The notes under the pieces are model-generated. The model was not told where the DNA came from and did no database searches. It worked only from the letters and a program-made list of their open reading frames with translations. This document shows positions 45,812 to 56,943 of a stretch of DNA of 64,000 nucleotides, one piece after another (the first letter of the stretch is position 1; every line of letters starts with the position of its first letter). Where the stretch lies: positions 1,240,001 through 1,304,000 of the forward strand of contig NW_024881506.1 of assembly GCF_019059575.1 (NCBI RefSeq), given 5' to 3'. Origin of the DNA: Amphibalanus amphitrite. Taxonomy: Eukaryota; Arthropoda; Thecostraca; Balanomorpha; Balanidae. The position numbers and the translations under genes are program-made.

Positions 45812-46535
45812 ATGGAGAAAGGGATGAGAGAAGTAAGTATGCTTGCTTACTTGATGAGGAGTCTTGTGTAAAAATGTGTGTCATTTGAATAGATGGTCTG
45901 TGCATTACAACTGAATCCAGACAATAAGCCTTTGTTTGGGGGGAGGGGGATGTTGTTCGTGGGAGAGTAACACCTTTTCAGGCCTATGCACTTGTTTTCT
46001 GACCTAACTTTTGCCCGTTTGCGTCGTTTGCCAGCGTCTTACGTGTAGGGGAGGGGGACGGTTGGGCCCCCTGCCGTTGGGGCCTTGATCGGGCTAGAGT
46101 TTTGAGTGCCACAAGTGTCTCATTGCGAGCTTCGTTTTTTTCATCAATTTCCTTTCATTTACTAAATTGTTTCTCAGGTTATCAGGAGGGATCGTTTGAA
46201 GCCCATTCCCCCTTGCAATTATTGTGGTTAGCGTAGAGTAATTGCCGAGATAAACGAAGCTAGTGTTTGTCACGTCTGGCATGAGTATGGTGTTATTCCC
46301 ATTGACCCAGTTTCAGTGAAGTGTTGTCCCATGATCTTATCATAAGTGATTTGTACTCGATTTCAGGCATTCTTGGAGGCCAAGAAGCTTGGGTTAGTTA
46401 CGTCCGATAAACGGTTCTGGCTGTCAGACCACTCCCACTTGAATGGGGCTCCTAGAAATCAGAGGGAGCGAGCCGCTGCATCCCGGAAGGCGGACACCAT
46501 GCGGCAGGGTTCGCCAGGGACGAACCTTTTAAGAG
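45812..46535 (+). CDS. Two-exon gene fragment, unrecognised product
   Basis: I do not recognise the product. The first coding exon lies in an exon bounded by a TCTCTTTTCAG acceptor (ends 45761) and an AGAGAA|GTAAGT donor. Its ATG (45812) is the only usable start because the frame upstream contains TAG and TGA. It encodes MEKGMRE. The second exon, 46367-46535, follows a TACTCGATTTCAG acceptor and joins in phase 0 to read AFLEAKKLGLVTSDKRFWLS, then DHSHLNGAPRNQRERAAASR and KADTMRQGSPGTNLLR. It ends at AAGAG|GTAATA one base into the next codon. The intron (45833-46366) contains a TTAACCCTCGC-type fragment. The next exon is not visible, and a 2.7 kb transposon starts 145 bp downstream. The basic, hydrophilic composition gives no function. 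Matching phases on both sides of the intron are the main support. Confidence 0.4.
46005..46110 (+). mobile_element. TTAACCCTCGC family left-end fragment (intronic)
   Basis: Reads 'ttttgcccgtttgcgtcgtt', 'tgccagcgtcttacgtgtag' plus short G-run, 'gatcgggctagagttttgag'. It is the same module order as at 33088, truncated. Confidence 0.55.
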
Positions 46536-46680
46536 GTAATAAATTGATGACTGTTTTCCCGTATTCGGTTGCACTTATTTGAGTAATTATGGAGTGCTTG
46601 TGAGTGGTGTTTAAGTCAACTTTGCCGGTAATCCGCGTCTTATAGAGGGATTGGCCTATTCATCTTCGGATATCTCTAGA

Positions 46681-49368
46681 GGTACCGTAAACGGGGGTGA
46701 CTTTGCCTTGCTGGGTGATTTTGCCATGCTTCTCAAAAAATGCTTTAGGGTGATCTCTCAGGGCCTCGGCTAACATGTTAACTTCTGGGGCAAATGCCCC
46801 AGTAGAGTCGAGGAATGCCCCAGTAGTGGTCAGGCTTTGCCCAACCTCCACAAAATGAGAATATATCCGTATTAACGTACATTCTTTCATTCGGCAGCGG
46901 TTGAAGACGTTTGTGGCAAGAAATCAGGGGCGGTGGAAGAGTGCACGGTGTGCAGCTGCACCCTCAATTTCCATCCAAAAACATAGGCGTGCATTGGCAA
47001 ACATATCTTTTTGCACCCCATAATCCATCTTCGTTCGAAAGAGCGTCAAGAATAATGACGAAGTTACTTCGGCAACTTTTTTGGTCAGGTCAAAGGTCAG
47101 GTCATGGTGAAAGGCCAAATTTCGCCGATTTTCAGGTCAAATATCGACAGTTTACAGGATGCCGACGCATAACTCGGGAACCAATTAGAGCTACAGCACC
47201 GCGAAAAAGCGCATTTGATAGCCATATTAGCATGCTTTCTGGTTATTTCTCTTAGATTTGACCTAACGTCAACGGTTTTGCCTGCAAGGGGCAATACCAA
47301 ACTAAACGATTTTACCAAAATAACTACCAAAATAAACGATTTTTCCGGAACAGTTCTTCTGCAATAGCTTTTGACTCATGCCTTGCATGAGCTTTCTTTT
47401 ACCGACATCGTTTTCCTCTCGTCAAGACGCATCAAACGAACTACAATTTGACCTTGAAGGTCAACTTGAAAATTCGACCTAAGGTCAAGGTCATGATCTG
47501 ACCGGAAATTGTCATGTTGCATATCAGTCGATCTGCATCGATGAGCCAAACAACAACTAAGACATTTTCATCGCTCTAGCATGCCTCTCTCAAAAGTTAT
47601 TCGCGAAAAACTGTTAGATACCATTCGTGAACTGAGATGACCTCAGGGGCATAAACAAGGGTCACGGGTGCTATTTTCATGTTCAGTGTGTCAAAGTCAC
47701 GTACAGTGTTTTATAGTGTTTAGAATGACTTTCGTCCAAAAGAGGTGGTTTTGAATTTTCTCCCATTGACTTATAATAGAGGTCGCAAAATTGAGCTGAC
47801 CTTAGGTCACCGATATGGAAATTCCGAGATGAAAATTGTGTACATGCTGCCCTTATCTTATCAGTCGCTGAAAGTTTCAGAGCGATCGGTCACTCGGTGT
47901 AGCTACCGCATACATTGAAACATTTTATGAGGTGAGGTCACTTGAAGTGACCTGGTGACCTGATCTTGAATGACCTTGGTCTGAAATTTTTACAACACGT
48001 GTAGAATTGATGGATGATGGAGCGCCGCCGTTTTTTTAGATATCCGCGAAAAACCGCAGGAAAAACCGCAGGTGTTCAACCCCCCCCCCCCCCAGCAGGG
48101 CGCCAACACACTTTGACGATTTGCCCCAGTAGTCAAAATTCCTTAGCCGAGGCCCTGTGATCTCTAGTGATATTTTACGAAGAATGTAATAATTTTTAAT
48201 GCACAAATGAAAGATAATTGATGGACCTTCCAAAATAACCAACACTGAGAGATAAGTTACCACTATAAATACCTAACTGGGCTCCATTTTTTGGAGTCAT
48301 TGAAATGGTTAAATTTGAAGAGGTCCGAACTTTGTATTATCTAACCATGTTCTAGACCAACCGCGATGCTGAAACTTGGTATGGTATATCATGACAAGGC
48401 TGTTAAGTTAGCATATCCAACAAAACTGGCATTTGTCACTTAATTTAGCTAAAATTTTTGGTGGCGATTCTTCCAAGTGAATTGCAGGCCACATGGGGTG
48501 ACTTTGCCAATATGTTATCAATGCAAAAATGAAATACTTATCCGATGCAATTCAAAATAAGTTTTCAATATAGCATCATTTTGATCTCCAAATTGGTTTT
48601 TAGAAAGTACCAGTTTATATGTTGAAAGTTAGCACAGGAATGCACAGTGGGAGTATAGAAAGGCAAAAATTACCAAAATAAAAAATGGATGAAGCTGGAC
48701 CCAACTCTTCAGCACAGCCATGATCATCTACAACTCCTGAGTTTGCCAGTAAGACTGGCTGAAGAAATCTGTATCATTTTATAGATCAAAACGCTGATAA
48801 TAATTGTGTCGGTCAGTTCCCGCAAGAACGTCCTCTTTCTGTTCCTCTTAATGCCGCTTGAAAAAAGCGGCAAGGTCCTAGAGTACCGATACAATAGTAT
48901 ATTTGCTTATTTATCGATTCTGAACCATTTTCAGTATCTATTTACTATCAAACATCAATTATTCTCAACAAATATAATGTGTTATAAAAAGTAAGGTATC
49001 TCTTCTTTTTTGTACATCGTTTAAGAGCAAAAAACCTCGAATTGCTTAATTTTTTCCTATAAAACAATAAGGGATGGTTGCCCTTCCCCATACAATGGAA
49101 CAAAAATGCTTGAAAAGAATTTGTTAGCGTTAAAAACCATTATTTGGCATAGTGGCAAAGTCACCCCTTTTTCAGTTTAACTTTGCCACGACTCATTTTC
49201 CTTAAAAATTTATATTTTTAGGCAAGATATAAATACGATAATAACAAAACCCAAAGAGCTAATCGTCATCCGTGTTTTAAACATAAGGTCATCCCAATAA
49301 GTTAACAAGTTTAAAAAATACAAGCGCCTAAAGTTGAAAACATGGCAGTCACCCCCGTTTACGGTACC
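46681..49368. mobile_element. 2.69 kb element with 22-bp GGTACCGTAAACGGGGGTGACT ends
   Basis: The left end GGTACCGTAAACGGGGGTGA continues CT; the right end read in reverse is the same, a perfect 22-bp inverted repeat. If TA in GGTACC is the target duplication, the element proper starts CCGTAAACGGGGG. Words 'gtgactttgcc' and 'ggcaaagtcacccc' recur inside (46696, 48494, 49155), like subterminal motifs. A second sequence (about 46960-48110) is nested inside; it matches 14793-15975 in reverse and ends in a C-run. No transposase is visible. Confidence 0.75.
46960..48110 (-). mobile_element. Copy of the CCGCGCC-type TTAA family, reversed and nested
   Basis: From about 47080 to 48060 it matches 14840-15560 in reverse, including the core 'ctctcgtcaagacgcatc' and 'cgcgaaaaaccgcaggtg' before a C-run (48081-48095). 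The TTAA borders have decayed. A segment on each side (46745-46800 and 48112-48165) forms an inverted pair around 'ggcctcggctaa'. Confidence 0.6.
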
Positions 49369-49403
49369 TAATAGGTAAAGATTTCGCATGGTATTTTGAA
49401 CCA

Positions 49404-49952
49404 TTAAAGGTAGTGTGCCACCTTTGAAAGATTTCCCATTTTATTTTTCCTAGGATAAGAAGCTTCTGTTTTTACCTAATATCGCAAAAAAAAAATCAAA
49501 AATGGGCTTGGTCTCAACCCCCGCAGCCTCGTGGTGTTGAAGAAATTCGTTCCCTTCATTTGAAAATGTTCCCTGTACAAGTCCCAATCTCTTAACCATT
49601 AACGGCAATCTGATGACGTCATTTGCCTTTTTTAACGCCTGTCACGCATTCAAGTGAAGTATCACTTGATTTACGAATAAGCCAATCAGAGACACTTTTG
49701 TTGCTGTATGAGCCGCGTCATATTTGAGAGCAAACATATTTGCTGCCAAATTTTCCCCCACATTGACATAAAGTAATTCCTTCATTACGTCACAGATTCG
49801 ATCTAAATGACGTCACGATGAAATAGAAAAGTCGCAATATCTCAAAAAGTATACGATGGAAACGCGTAAAACTTGCAGAATTCGTCACGATATCATGAGT
49901 AACATTTCCGAATCACAAACGGTGCTTTTTTGAAGGTGGGATAGTCCCTTTA
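49404..49952. mobile_element. TTAA-flanked element, AGGTAGTGTGCCACC/AGGGACTATCCCACC
   Basis: Left TTAAAGGTAGTGTGCCACCT and reversed right TTAAAGGGACTATCCCACCT share the outer pattern. The left ~95 bp match 7023-7115, and the right part resembles the family at 26429. Possibly a recombinant between two related families. No coding sequence. Confidence 0.65.
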
Positions 49953-49982
49953 ATGCAATATGAAAGGACTTGATATACTATT

Positions 49983-51091
49983 TTAACCCTCACTGGGCCG
50001 AGGGGGGGGGGGGGAGAGGCGGGTGCCTCCCCCTGGCAGTTTTAAGTTCTATCGTGATTCTTTGGATCGCGCTGGCGTTAGACAAAAATTGGGACACCTG
50101 ACCTTTGATTGGAGCAAGAACTCGTGGCATCAACCGGATTGTTAGGCCATGTCAGTTCATTGACCTATTAAGTTATATTTCTATCCTAAACCATCGGTAC
50201 TCTTTAATCCTAGGTATCCCTAATCTATGGTTTAGGGGGGGGGGCTGGTGCTAAATTCGAAATCAGCTTTAAAAAAATACCATAGAAACAGTTAAAACTC
50301 GAAAAAGTTTACCAAGGTCATCAAAAGTCAATGACCTTGACCTGAGCTTCATGTAACCTTGACACCCATTGTAATACATGAGACTGGCATCATTTAAAGG
50401 CCGCCCCACACTGGACCTCGCATGCGGGTTGCGAGTTTGCGGGTTTTGAGTTTGCGGGCATAATACTAATTCAAAGAGTGATTAGACCGTTCCCTTATGG
50501 TAACTTCATGAATGCAGTGAAGCTGGCACACCTTCAGAAAATTACATATGGTCGCAATACCAGCGCAACGAACCGAAATTCGACTCCAACGAAAAACCCG
50601 CAAACCTCGCAGAACTCGCAGACCTCGCTGCGAGGAAAATCGAAAGTTGACTCGAAATCAACTTTTGGAATGCGATGCAAGGTGGCTCGCAAGCTGAAAA
50701 CATGCAGACTCGCTTGTTAGATGGTAGTGTGGGTCACTCAGCTTAGATTGTATTATTTGATTTTGAAGAAACCCCAAAAACTAAAAACTCGCAACCCGCA
50801 TGCGAGTTTCAGTGTGGGGCGGCCTTAACATGTTGGAACGTTTAAAACAAAAAAAGACTGGAAACGCGGAGATGATGTGTGCTGACGTACGCCGAATCGC
50901 GATTTCGGCCAAACATGGTCTCGAGGGACAGGCCACAGATTAAAATTCTTTGGTGTGAGGGTCATGAAATTTTTAGTATATATGTAAAATTGATTAACTC
51001 GATCGAGGGTACTACATAAAGGTTTTTTCTGATCGCCCGCTTTTTGTGCGAGTTATTCGCGAAAAACCGATGGTACCGCTCTCCCCCTTAA
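49983..51091 (+). mobile_element. TTAACCCTCAC-type family element with nested MITE
   Basis: Left TTAACCCTCACTGGGCCGAG then a G-run. The body contains 'accttgacacccattgtaat' and 'gccaaacatggtctcgag', as in 33660-33805. The right part reads 'gcgagttattcgcgaaaaac' and closes at TTAA 51088-51091, which is also the left border of the next element. A 435-bp MITE is inserted at 50394-50828. Confidence 0.65.
50394..50828. mobile_element. TTAA-flanked AGGCCGCCCCACACTG MITE, 435 bp
   Basis: Left TTAAAGGCCGCCCCACACTG; reversed right TTAAGGCCGCCCCACACTG. The inverted match continues through 'CGCATGCGGGTTGCGAGTTT'. TTAA lies at both borders. The surrounding family body continues across it ('gcatcattTAA...catgttggaacg'). 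Confidence 0.75.
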
Positions 51092-51780
51092 AGGGACAGT
51101 ATCATCGAAAAAATTCAATGTATGGAGCTGATATTTTTTTTACTAGCATTTCTTATTTTTCTGAATCAGAAAAACATAGTTTGAGGACCGAACTCGGTGA
51201 AAAATATTTTTTCATGAGCGAGTCATTTTCATGAGCGAACCACCACTACAAGCATGGCCGCCACTTTGGAAGCCTGCGAAATTACTACAGAACTGGCGCA
51301 GATAATACATTATTGACGCTACGCTTACGCGGCCGCTCTTCTGATTGAGTTGTCGTTAGGGAAAGACAGCATTAGGTATTGCCCAGAAGATATCACGTGA
51401 CAAGCTGAAGGAATTCCTTCAAGCTGAAGGAATTCCTTTGTTGAGCCGCTAGAATCCTAAGGAAACAGCGGAAATTGCCTACGACTATCTAATGAATTTA
51501 ACGGTGATGAATAAGTGCGAAAAACGTTTTGGCTTTATAAAATTTGATGAAATGACCAGGGTAAAAGTTTTATTACTGGCGGTCAATTCAAAACGGCGCA
51601 AACATTTAAACAGTGAAGATAGTGAAGCACGATTCAAAGTGTAGTACACCTTTCGTACTTCGAGCGGCGATAGCGGGATAACGGTGTGGAGCTTCGAGGA
51701 TCGGTCTTAAGTTCCCGGACCAGAAAGGTGGGGCCTATGCAATGTCAAATTTCATCAAAATGGTGATACTGTCCCTTTAA
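51088..51780. mobile_element. TTAA-flanked AGGGACAGTATCA element, 0.69 kb
   Basis: Left TTAAAGGGACAGTATCATC; reversed right TTAAAGGGACAGTATCACC. TTAA at 51088-51091 and 51777-51780. No frame with a family motif. The outer AGGGAC word is shared with the AGGGACC families, so all may use the same transposase. Confidence 0.8.
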
Positions 51781-52249
51781 AAGTGCGTTGTTAAATATTA
51801 TGTGAATATATACAGATAAAACATTATGTATAGTTGAATTACAGTGTTATTTTTCACCAAACTTCACTGAAAACACTTTGGAAGAACGTTAAGAACGTAC
51901 AGGGGTATTTTAGACCCCTGTGGGGTAAAATGTCATGCCACCGTTTTTCAGAACCCCCATGGTTCACGTAGACGGCTTTGCATTCTCATGAAAAGAATCC
52001 ACACGATTCTTCCAAAGACTCTTATGAGGCTTAGGGTTTATAATAAGAGCGTTCCTAGCACCTAGATAAGAACCCCAAAGAGTGTGAAGAAGTCCCTGAG
52101 GTTTATAGGGAAACCACCCTGTGTTCTGAATATCGGTTGTAGAACCCTTTCAGTTCTATTGCAATACCGCAAAATCCCCGTTCATTCGTCTATTGAACCT
52201 CCCATGCATGGCTATCGACCTGCGCCGTCACATCTGCTGCGCAAACACA
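51781..52249. other. No gene recognised
   Basis: AT-rich sequence with short direct words ('aaagaatccacacgattc'). No supported gene. Confidence 0.5.
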
Positions 52250-52585
52250 CACACAGAAAAATATTGACACCGTTAGCGGTGTAATTGCACAGTACATATC
52301 TGAGCACTTGAGGAAAGTTAATTTAGTCCCTTTCCCGCTTAAATTACTAGCGCTTCTCAATGAACACCAGGAAGAAGGTAATAGAACACTGTTAGGAGGG
52401 TTGGGTGTTTTACTACATGTAGCAAAACACCCAACCCTCCTAACAGTGTTCTATTACCTTCTTCCTGGTGTTCATTTAGAAGCGCGAGTAAATTAAGCGG
52501 GGAAGGGACTAAATTAACTTTCCTCAAGTGCTCAGATATGTACTGTGCAATTACACCGCTAACGGTGTTAATATTTTTCTGTGTG
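52250..52585. repeat. 336-bp near-perfect palindrome (fold-back element)
   Basis: The left arm (52250-52411) and right arm (52424-52585) are reverse complements with only a handful of mismatches. The centre is CTACATGTAG. The outer word is CACACAGAAAAATATT, next to the self-complementary ACACCGTTAGCGGTGT. It would fold into a ~160-bp hairpin. No target duplication was identified. Confidence 0.9.
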
Positions 52586-52764
52586 CAGTAATTGATACAC
52601 CTTAAAATGTATTACATTCCTCTTTACTCTGTGCAATCAGCCTGCAAGTCTCCAGACAGGAACAACCAGCCCGCAACCAGCCCATGCGATCAGCCCGCAA
52701 CCAGCCCGCATTCAGCTTGCGATCAGCCTGCAAGAACGCTTTCCCCTCGGCCGTGTCACTTGCC

Positions 52765-53085
52765 TTACACATCCAAGCCAAAGAACTCCAGAGCCTTTCG
52801 GGCATGTTTAATTATTCAGGTTGATTCCTTCACGCTCAGGGTTGCTTTCTGCACAAATATGAACACATTTTTAGCTTTAGCAAGTGGATGTTTTCCCAAA
52901 CACAGCATGCGCTATCGCCCATGTCAGCAGCCGGGTGGCGATATCGCATTCTCCCAAATCACATACAGTTTCTCCTTCCACCACCAGCTTCAAGCCAGCG
53001 TTTTCGACGATGTCGACGTCTCCGCGCCCCAGGACGCTCTCCTCAGACTCCAGGGCCTCAATCAGAGCGGAGATGGCCTCGTCCC
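52765..53085 (-). pseudogene. C-terminal coding fragment, unrecognised family, frameshifted
   Basis: Reverse strand, after a pyrimidine-rich CTTTACTCC...TTCATTCTAG acceptor at 53086. The exon reads GDEAISALIEALESEESVLG, RGDVDIVENAGLKLVVEGET, VCDLGECDIATRLLTWAIAH and AVFGKTST. A frameshift near 52880 is needed to go on to KNVFIFVQKATLSVKEST. A stop (TGA) follows, then IIKHARKALEFFGLDV and TAA at 52765. Hydrophobic spacing and Leu/Phe pattern look like the end of a real protein. It vaguely recalls the C-terminus of uncharacterised proteins with an 'aYyvFnI.Yp' block, but I cannot name it. The shift and stop argue for a pseudogene. Confidence 0.4.
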
Positions 53086-53299
53086 CTAGAATGAAGAGTC
53101 GGGCGGATGCGTTATTCAACAGGCAGGGAGTAAAGAAACTTAGATTGACTTCAGAGACCATGAGCCTACTCCAAAAATAAAATAATGCACTTAACATATA
53201 AAGTGCAGCTAGATAAAATATTGCACTAATCAGCAAGAACTTATGTTTATTAAAATCAGCCAAATTTATACCTAAATCACTTGACCCCAAAATGGCAAG

Positions 53300-54700
53300 C
53301 TGATTCTATTCCTGATTTATCTTCATTTGGAAGATTTGTCTAAATACCACATGCATAATTTAAGCTATGGGGCATTTATACAACATATAAATACTTACTG
53401 CATTGATTGGTCTTGCATATGAGTTTTCTTCATCCAATGCATTCATCCATGCATTTGAAGAGCGTTGTGATATTGCTTATCATTGTCAAGCACAAGTAAT
53501 ATAAATAATACACAACACTTGACAAGCCAAAAATTAACCTTATTTCAGTTCTTCAATATTCGATTACTTGCCATTCACCCAATCTTGCACTAGCCGCTCG
53601 TCACTGCACAAAGCGTGATACAACGCGATCGAAAAATGGCGATCGCTTCCGGTGGACGCTAGAACGTGGTACCGCGGGCGTGGTCTTGATGAAAGCCATT
53701 ACACTGATTAAACCACAACCCCTTCTTCTTAAACCCGATGCTAGTTCGTGCAAAACCTTCAAAGGGTTTATCTTTCGCGCGCTTTGTGTGACGTAATATC
53801 ACGTGACCAGGGAGAACGAAGAAGAACCGGTGTTGGTCGAGTTGAAGCCCCCTGGGGCCGCTAAGACTGCACGCGAAGAAGCAGCACGTGTCTTCGGTCT
53901 ATGTGAACCACTGTGTGTGTTCTTCATGAACCAGACGTTCTGCTTCGCCTCTAAGCCAGTTTACCCTAATACCCAAAAAACCTAAGTGTGGAATATTTTA
54001 AGATGCTTTTGCATTACGTTCTTTCAACTTGTTTTCAGTGTTTCTTTTATACAATGCCTTCCGATCTGCTTCTATGTTCTGGGCGCCACCACCGCAGCCC
54101 GGGCACACTAAACCCCCAAATCATCGTCATCGTCATGCTTTCGTGTGTGTCCTAATCTCCTAATCATAATACCAATTTCCTTCATGTTTCGCTCATAGGC
54201 AAGTTTACAGGCCCATGTCATGTCACTCCACTTTTGATGACATCATATGGGGGCCTCAGGACAATAATGGCGCGGCGCGCCACAATCGCTTCAAAGCTAC
54301 TTGCCAACAGTTGCCATTTTTGAAAATATTATTTTGAAATAAAGTTCCAAGTAATAAAAATATTGTAATAAAGTTGTTGAATAAATCGATACCATATCTA
54401 AAAACTTACTGAAAAATGATTTATTCATAGTAAAAATATAAGCTCGATGCGTTTTTACGTTGCTTTCCTGCAACTGCAGAGGGTTTTTAAATCGTCTATA
54501 TCTTCAAAACCGGCCATTTCTTAGCATATTGCTGCTCTTTTTTATCGCTAGAAAATTAATTGGACTTTCCAATGACATCAATGGTTGAGCGATGTGTGTA
54601 GAGTGTCACCAACAATCTTCAAATGAAGTTAGTCATTTTTACGTTGTAAAGGAATGGAGTACCCCTTTCGAGCATCAGGGGTGACGTCACTCAGGATCTG
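53300..54700. other. No gene recognised
   Basis: AT-rich to mixed sequence. The segment 53580-53830 is more GC-rich with 'tgacgtaatatcacgtgacc' (CRE- and E-box-like words) and could be promoter-like, but no transcript start is supported. A 60-codon frame at 53803 has no motif. Confidence 0.4.
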
Positions 54701-54707
54701 TCTCTGA

Positions 54708-55199
54708 TTGGTCGGCGGGGGAGTGACTGTACCTTCTATAGATGGCCTTGCAAGTTTACAAGTCCTGTCAACTCCTGTGTATCCTGACCACGGCTCGACC
54801 AAGGCCCTAAATACAGGCTCGACTGTCATCACCTCTACTCCGTTCCTGGACCTTTCATCTGCTGCACAACATTCTGCAAAGACACCTGACACGGACCGTC
54901 CTGGACAGATAACCGCACTGCGCTCTCTGCATTGTGAGATTACAATGCGTTCGGATGTGACGAACTCTGCCGCGAGTGGGCCGGGCTACAGTGCCATGGT
55001 GCCACGAGAAGAGGGGCCTACTATGGACTCTGCGAGTGAGCCGGGCTACAGTGCCGTGGCGCCGCGAGAAGAGGGGCCTACTATGGACTCTGCGAGTGCT
55101 CCGGGCTACAGTGCCGTGGCGCCGCGAGAAGAGGGGCCTGCGATGGACTGTGCGAGTGAGCCGGGCTACAGTGCCGTGGCGCCGGGACTGAAACATTAA
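54708..55199 (+). CDS. Open frame over a 60-bp minisatellite, doubtful gene
   Basis: A 163-codon frame is rich in Ser, Thr and Pro in its first 90 codons, then repeats the unit SASEPGYSAVAPREEGPTMD three and a half times. No signal peptide, membrane segment or known domain is seen. The repeat unit is exactly 60 bp, a multiple of three, so an open frame would persist through it by chance. No splice sites or regulatory signals were identified. It could be a last exon, but an accidental frame is equally likely. Confidence 0.2.
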   Translation: MVGGGVTVPSIDGLASLQVLSTPVYPDHGSTKALNTGSTVITSTPFLDLSSAAQHSAKTPDTDRPGQITALRSLHCEITMRSDVTNSAASGPGYSAMVPREEGPTMDSASEPGYSAVAPREEGPTMDSASAPGYSAVAPREEGPAMDCASEPGYSAVAPGLKH

Positions 55200-55250
55200 T
55201 ATGGACTCTGTGAGTGAGCCGGGCTACAGTGCCATGGTGCCACGAGAAGT
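54966..55250 (+). repeat. 60-bp minisatellite, ~4.7 units
   Basis: Units 'gagccgggctacagtgccgtggcgccgcgagaagaggg' (shown in part: GAGCCGGGCTACAGTGCCGT) repeat exactly every 60 bp with a few substitutions. The last unit is truncated at 'cgagaagttcaca'. Confidence 0.92.
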
Positions 55251-56110
55251 TCACATTTAGTATGCTGTGAGCCAGCACCAAAGATACCATGGCCTCAGAG
55301 GTGCCACCAACCCTTGTGAGGCACACATCTCCATCCACCATCACCTTATCACCAACAACCACAGGATACCTATGGTGACTTATCTGGATCATCTTCCGCT
55401 TTCATTACTTGGCTGAGCTCCACCCCCAGGAGCTTAGCGATTTGTGGAAGCACCTGCCCTGTAATATCAAGACTGGTGTAAGCAATTTAGAGTGAAATAA
55501 GAACTTCCGGGGTCACGAAACATGTTTTGATTCGCCTTGACAGAAGGAGCACGACTGTGCCAAAAAAAAGTGACAAAGTATAAAAAATTCGAGATGCGAG
55601 TCTGTGAAATAGGTGCCAAGTAGGAATAACTTTAATGAGGGTCGATCGTCTGTAAAATGAATGTGCGCCAACCGGTTTTTAAGAAATTCAGCTATAGCAA
55701 AGTTATAGCTGTGTTTTATAGCTAGTTATTTTCGTGATGTATTCAAAGAGACTTTTACAGAGAGGGTCGACCTTAGAATAAAAGGAACAATATATCATTA
55801 GAAAAAGCAAGTTTTTATTGTGCCGCCCGAGTGAGCCATTTATACCTCATGCCGCTATAAAAAACAAATTGGCAACATATCGCAGTCTGGCAACTACTGT
55901 GTCACCAAAATGTTGAAGGGTCGAAAATGGCCTTGCATTGAAAAGCGACACAACGTTGTTATTCTACTATACTATTTGTGCAACGAAACTCTGTCCGTCT
56001 GTCTGTGTTCGTTTGCAACGGTGTAAAGGTAAAAAATGGTAACGTTGGAAAAAAACATTAATTTGTCCAAGATTCACTCATCATTTTTGCATGACCAGCA
56101 ATCTTATTTT
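55251..56110. other. No gene recognised
   Basis: Mostly AT-rich. No supported gene, repeat or RNA. Confidence 0.5.
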
Positions 56111-56111
56111 T

Positions 56112-56290
56112 AACCCTCGCCCGTATTGGTATTTTGCCAGCCGCGAACGTGGGGGTGGGGGTGGCCCCCCAGAGAGGGTGGGGTGTAGAGTTCTGCACGG
56201 CTGCAATTTTCCACAGCCTAGCCGCCCCGCAGCCGTGGCTCCACAACCACAGCCGCCCACAGCCGTGGCAAACTGTGGGCAGCCAGCCGT
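56112..56290 (+). mobile_element. TTAACCCTCGC family left-end fragment and CAGCCG-rich tract
   Basis: TTAACCCTCGCCCGTATTGG then 'ttttgccagccgcgaacgtg', G-run and C-run. It is followed by degenerate 'ccacagccgtgg/cccgcagccgtgg' words to about 56305. Open frames here are low-complexity. Confidence 0.6.
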
Positions 56291-56815
56291 CGGCCGGCCG
56301 TGGATACTTTCAATGAAATGCAACCAAATAGTATATAATAAGTTGTTTTTAGTAACATATAGCCAAAAGCACATTGCAATGGGCTATAGATTCTCAAGCT
56401 CATGAACCATGCCCACACAAGCCCTTGCAAGGGGTTAAGAAAGATGGGTAGGTACTAGGTACCTACATGAACAAAAAAAAAAAAAAAACGAACCAGAATA
56501 GAAGGAGTGTAGAGTGTAGACATACAATGCCAAATCCTGAAGCATGGTTGTGGGACAGAACAACATGAACAGACCCTGATGCTTTTCATTATCAATGTTA
56601 TGGAAAATGAAACTGAAGTTGATGAACTGTCAAACAGTAATTGTCCTGATAGTCAAAACTCTTGCTTCTTACCTTGCATATTTTCTGGGGTGTGATATGC
56701 CAGGCTTGAAGCAGCCTTTTGAGCAAGTCTCAAACTAATTTAATATGCAAGGCATCAAAACACTAGTGAGCATCCAAGAAAGAAAAGAAATTAATCCATT
56801 TTGATTTTTCCAATT

Positions 56816-56943
56816 TCACCCCGCGTTCGATGTCTCTCGGACGACGACGATTCTACGTCGTCCGGCCAATCCCGTTCAAGGTCAGCGGGGGCTCGGCTTG
56901 GCGTAGAATCTTCGCCGTCCGAGAGACATCGAACGCGGGGTGA
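56816..56943. repeat. Inverted repeat with 42-bp arms
   Basis: Left arm 56816-56857 starts TCACCCCGCGTTCGATGTCT and right arm 56902-56943 is its complement with two mismatches. The loop is 44 bp and GC-rich. GC-rich in an AT-rich setting. Probably a small fold-back element or a strong hairpin. No target duplication is clear. Confidence 0.85.

Noticed and set aside
56210-56305. CAGCCG-rich frames as a proline-rich protein
   Set aside because: Low-complexity sequence next to a transposon end, open on both strands.
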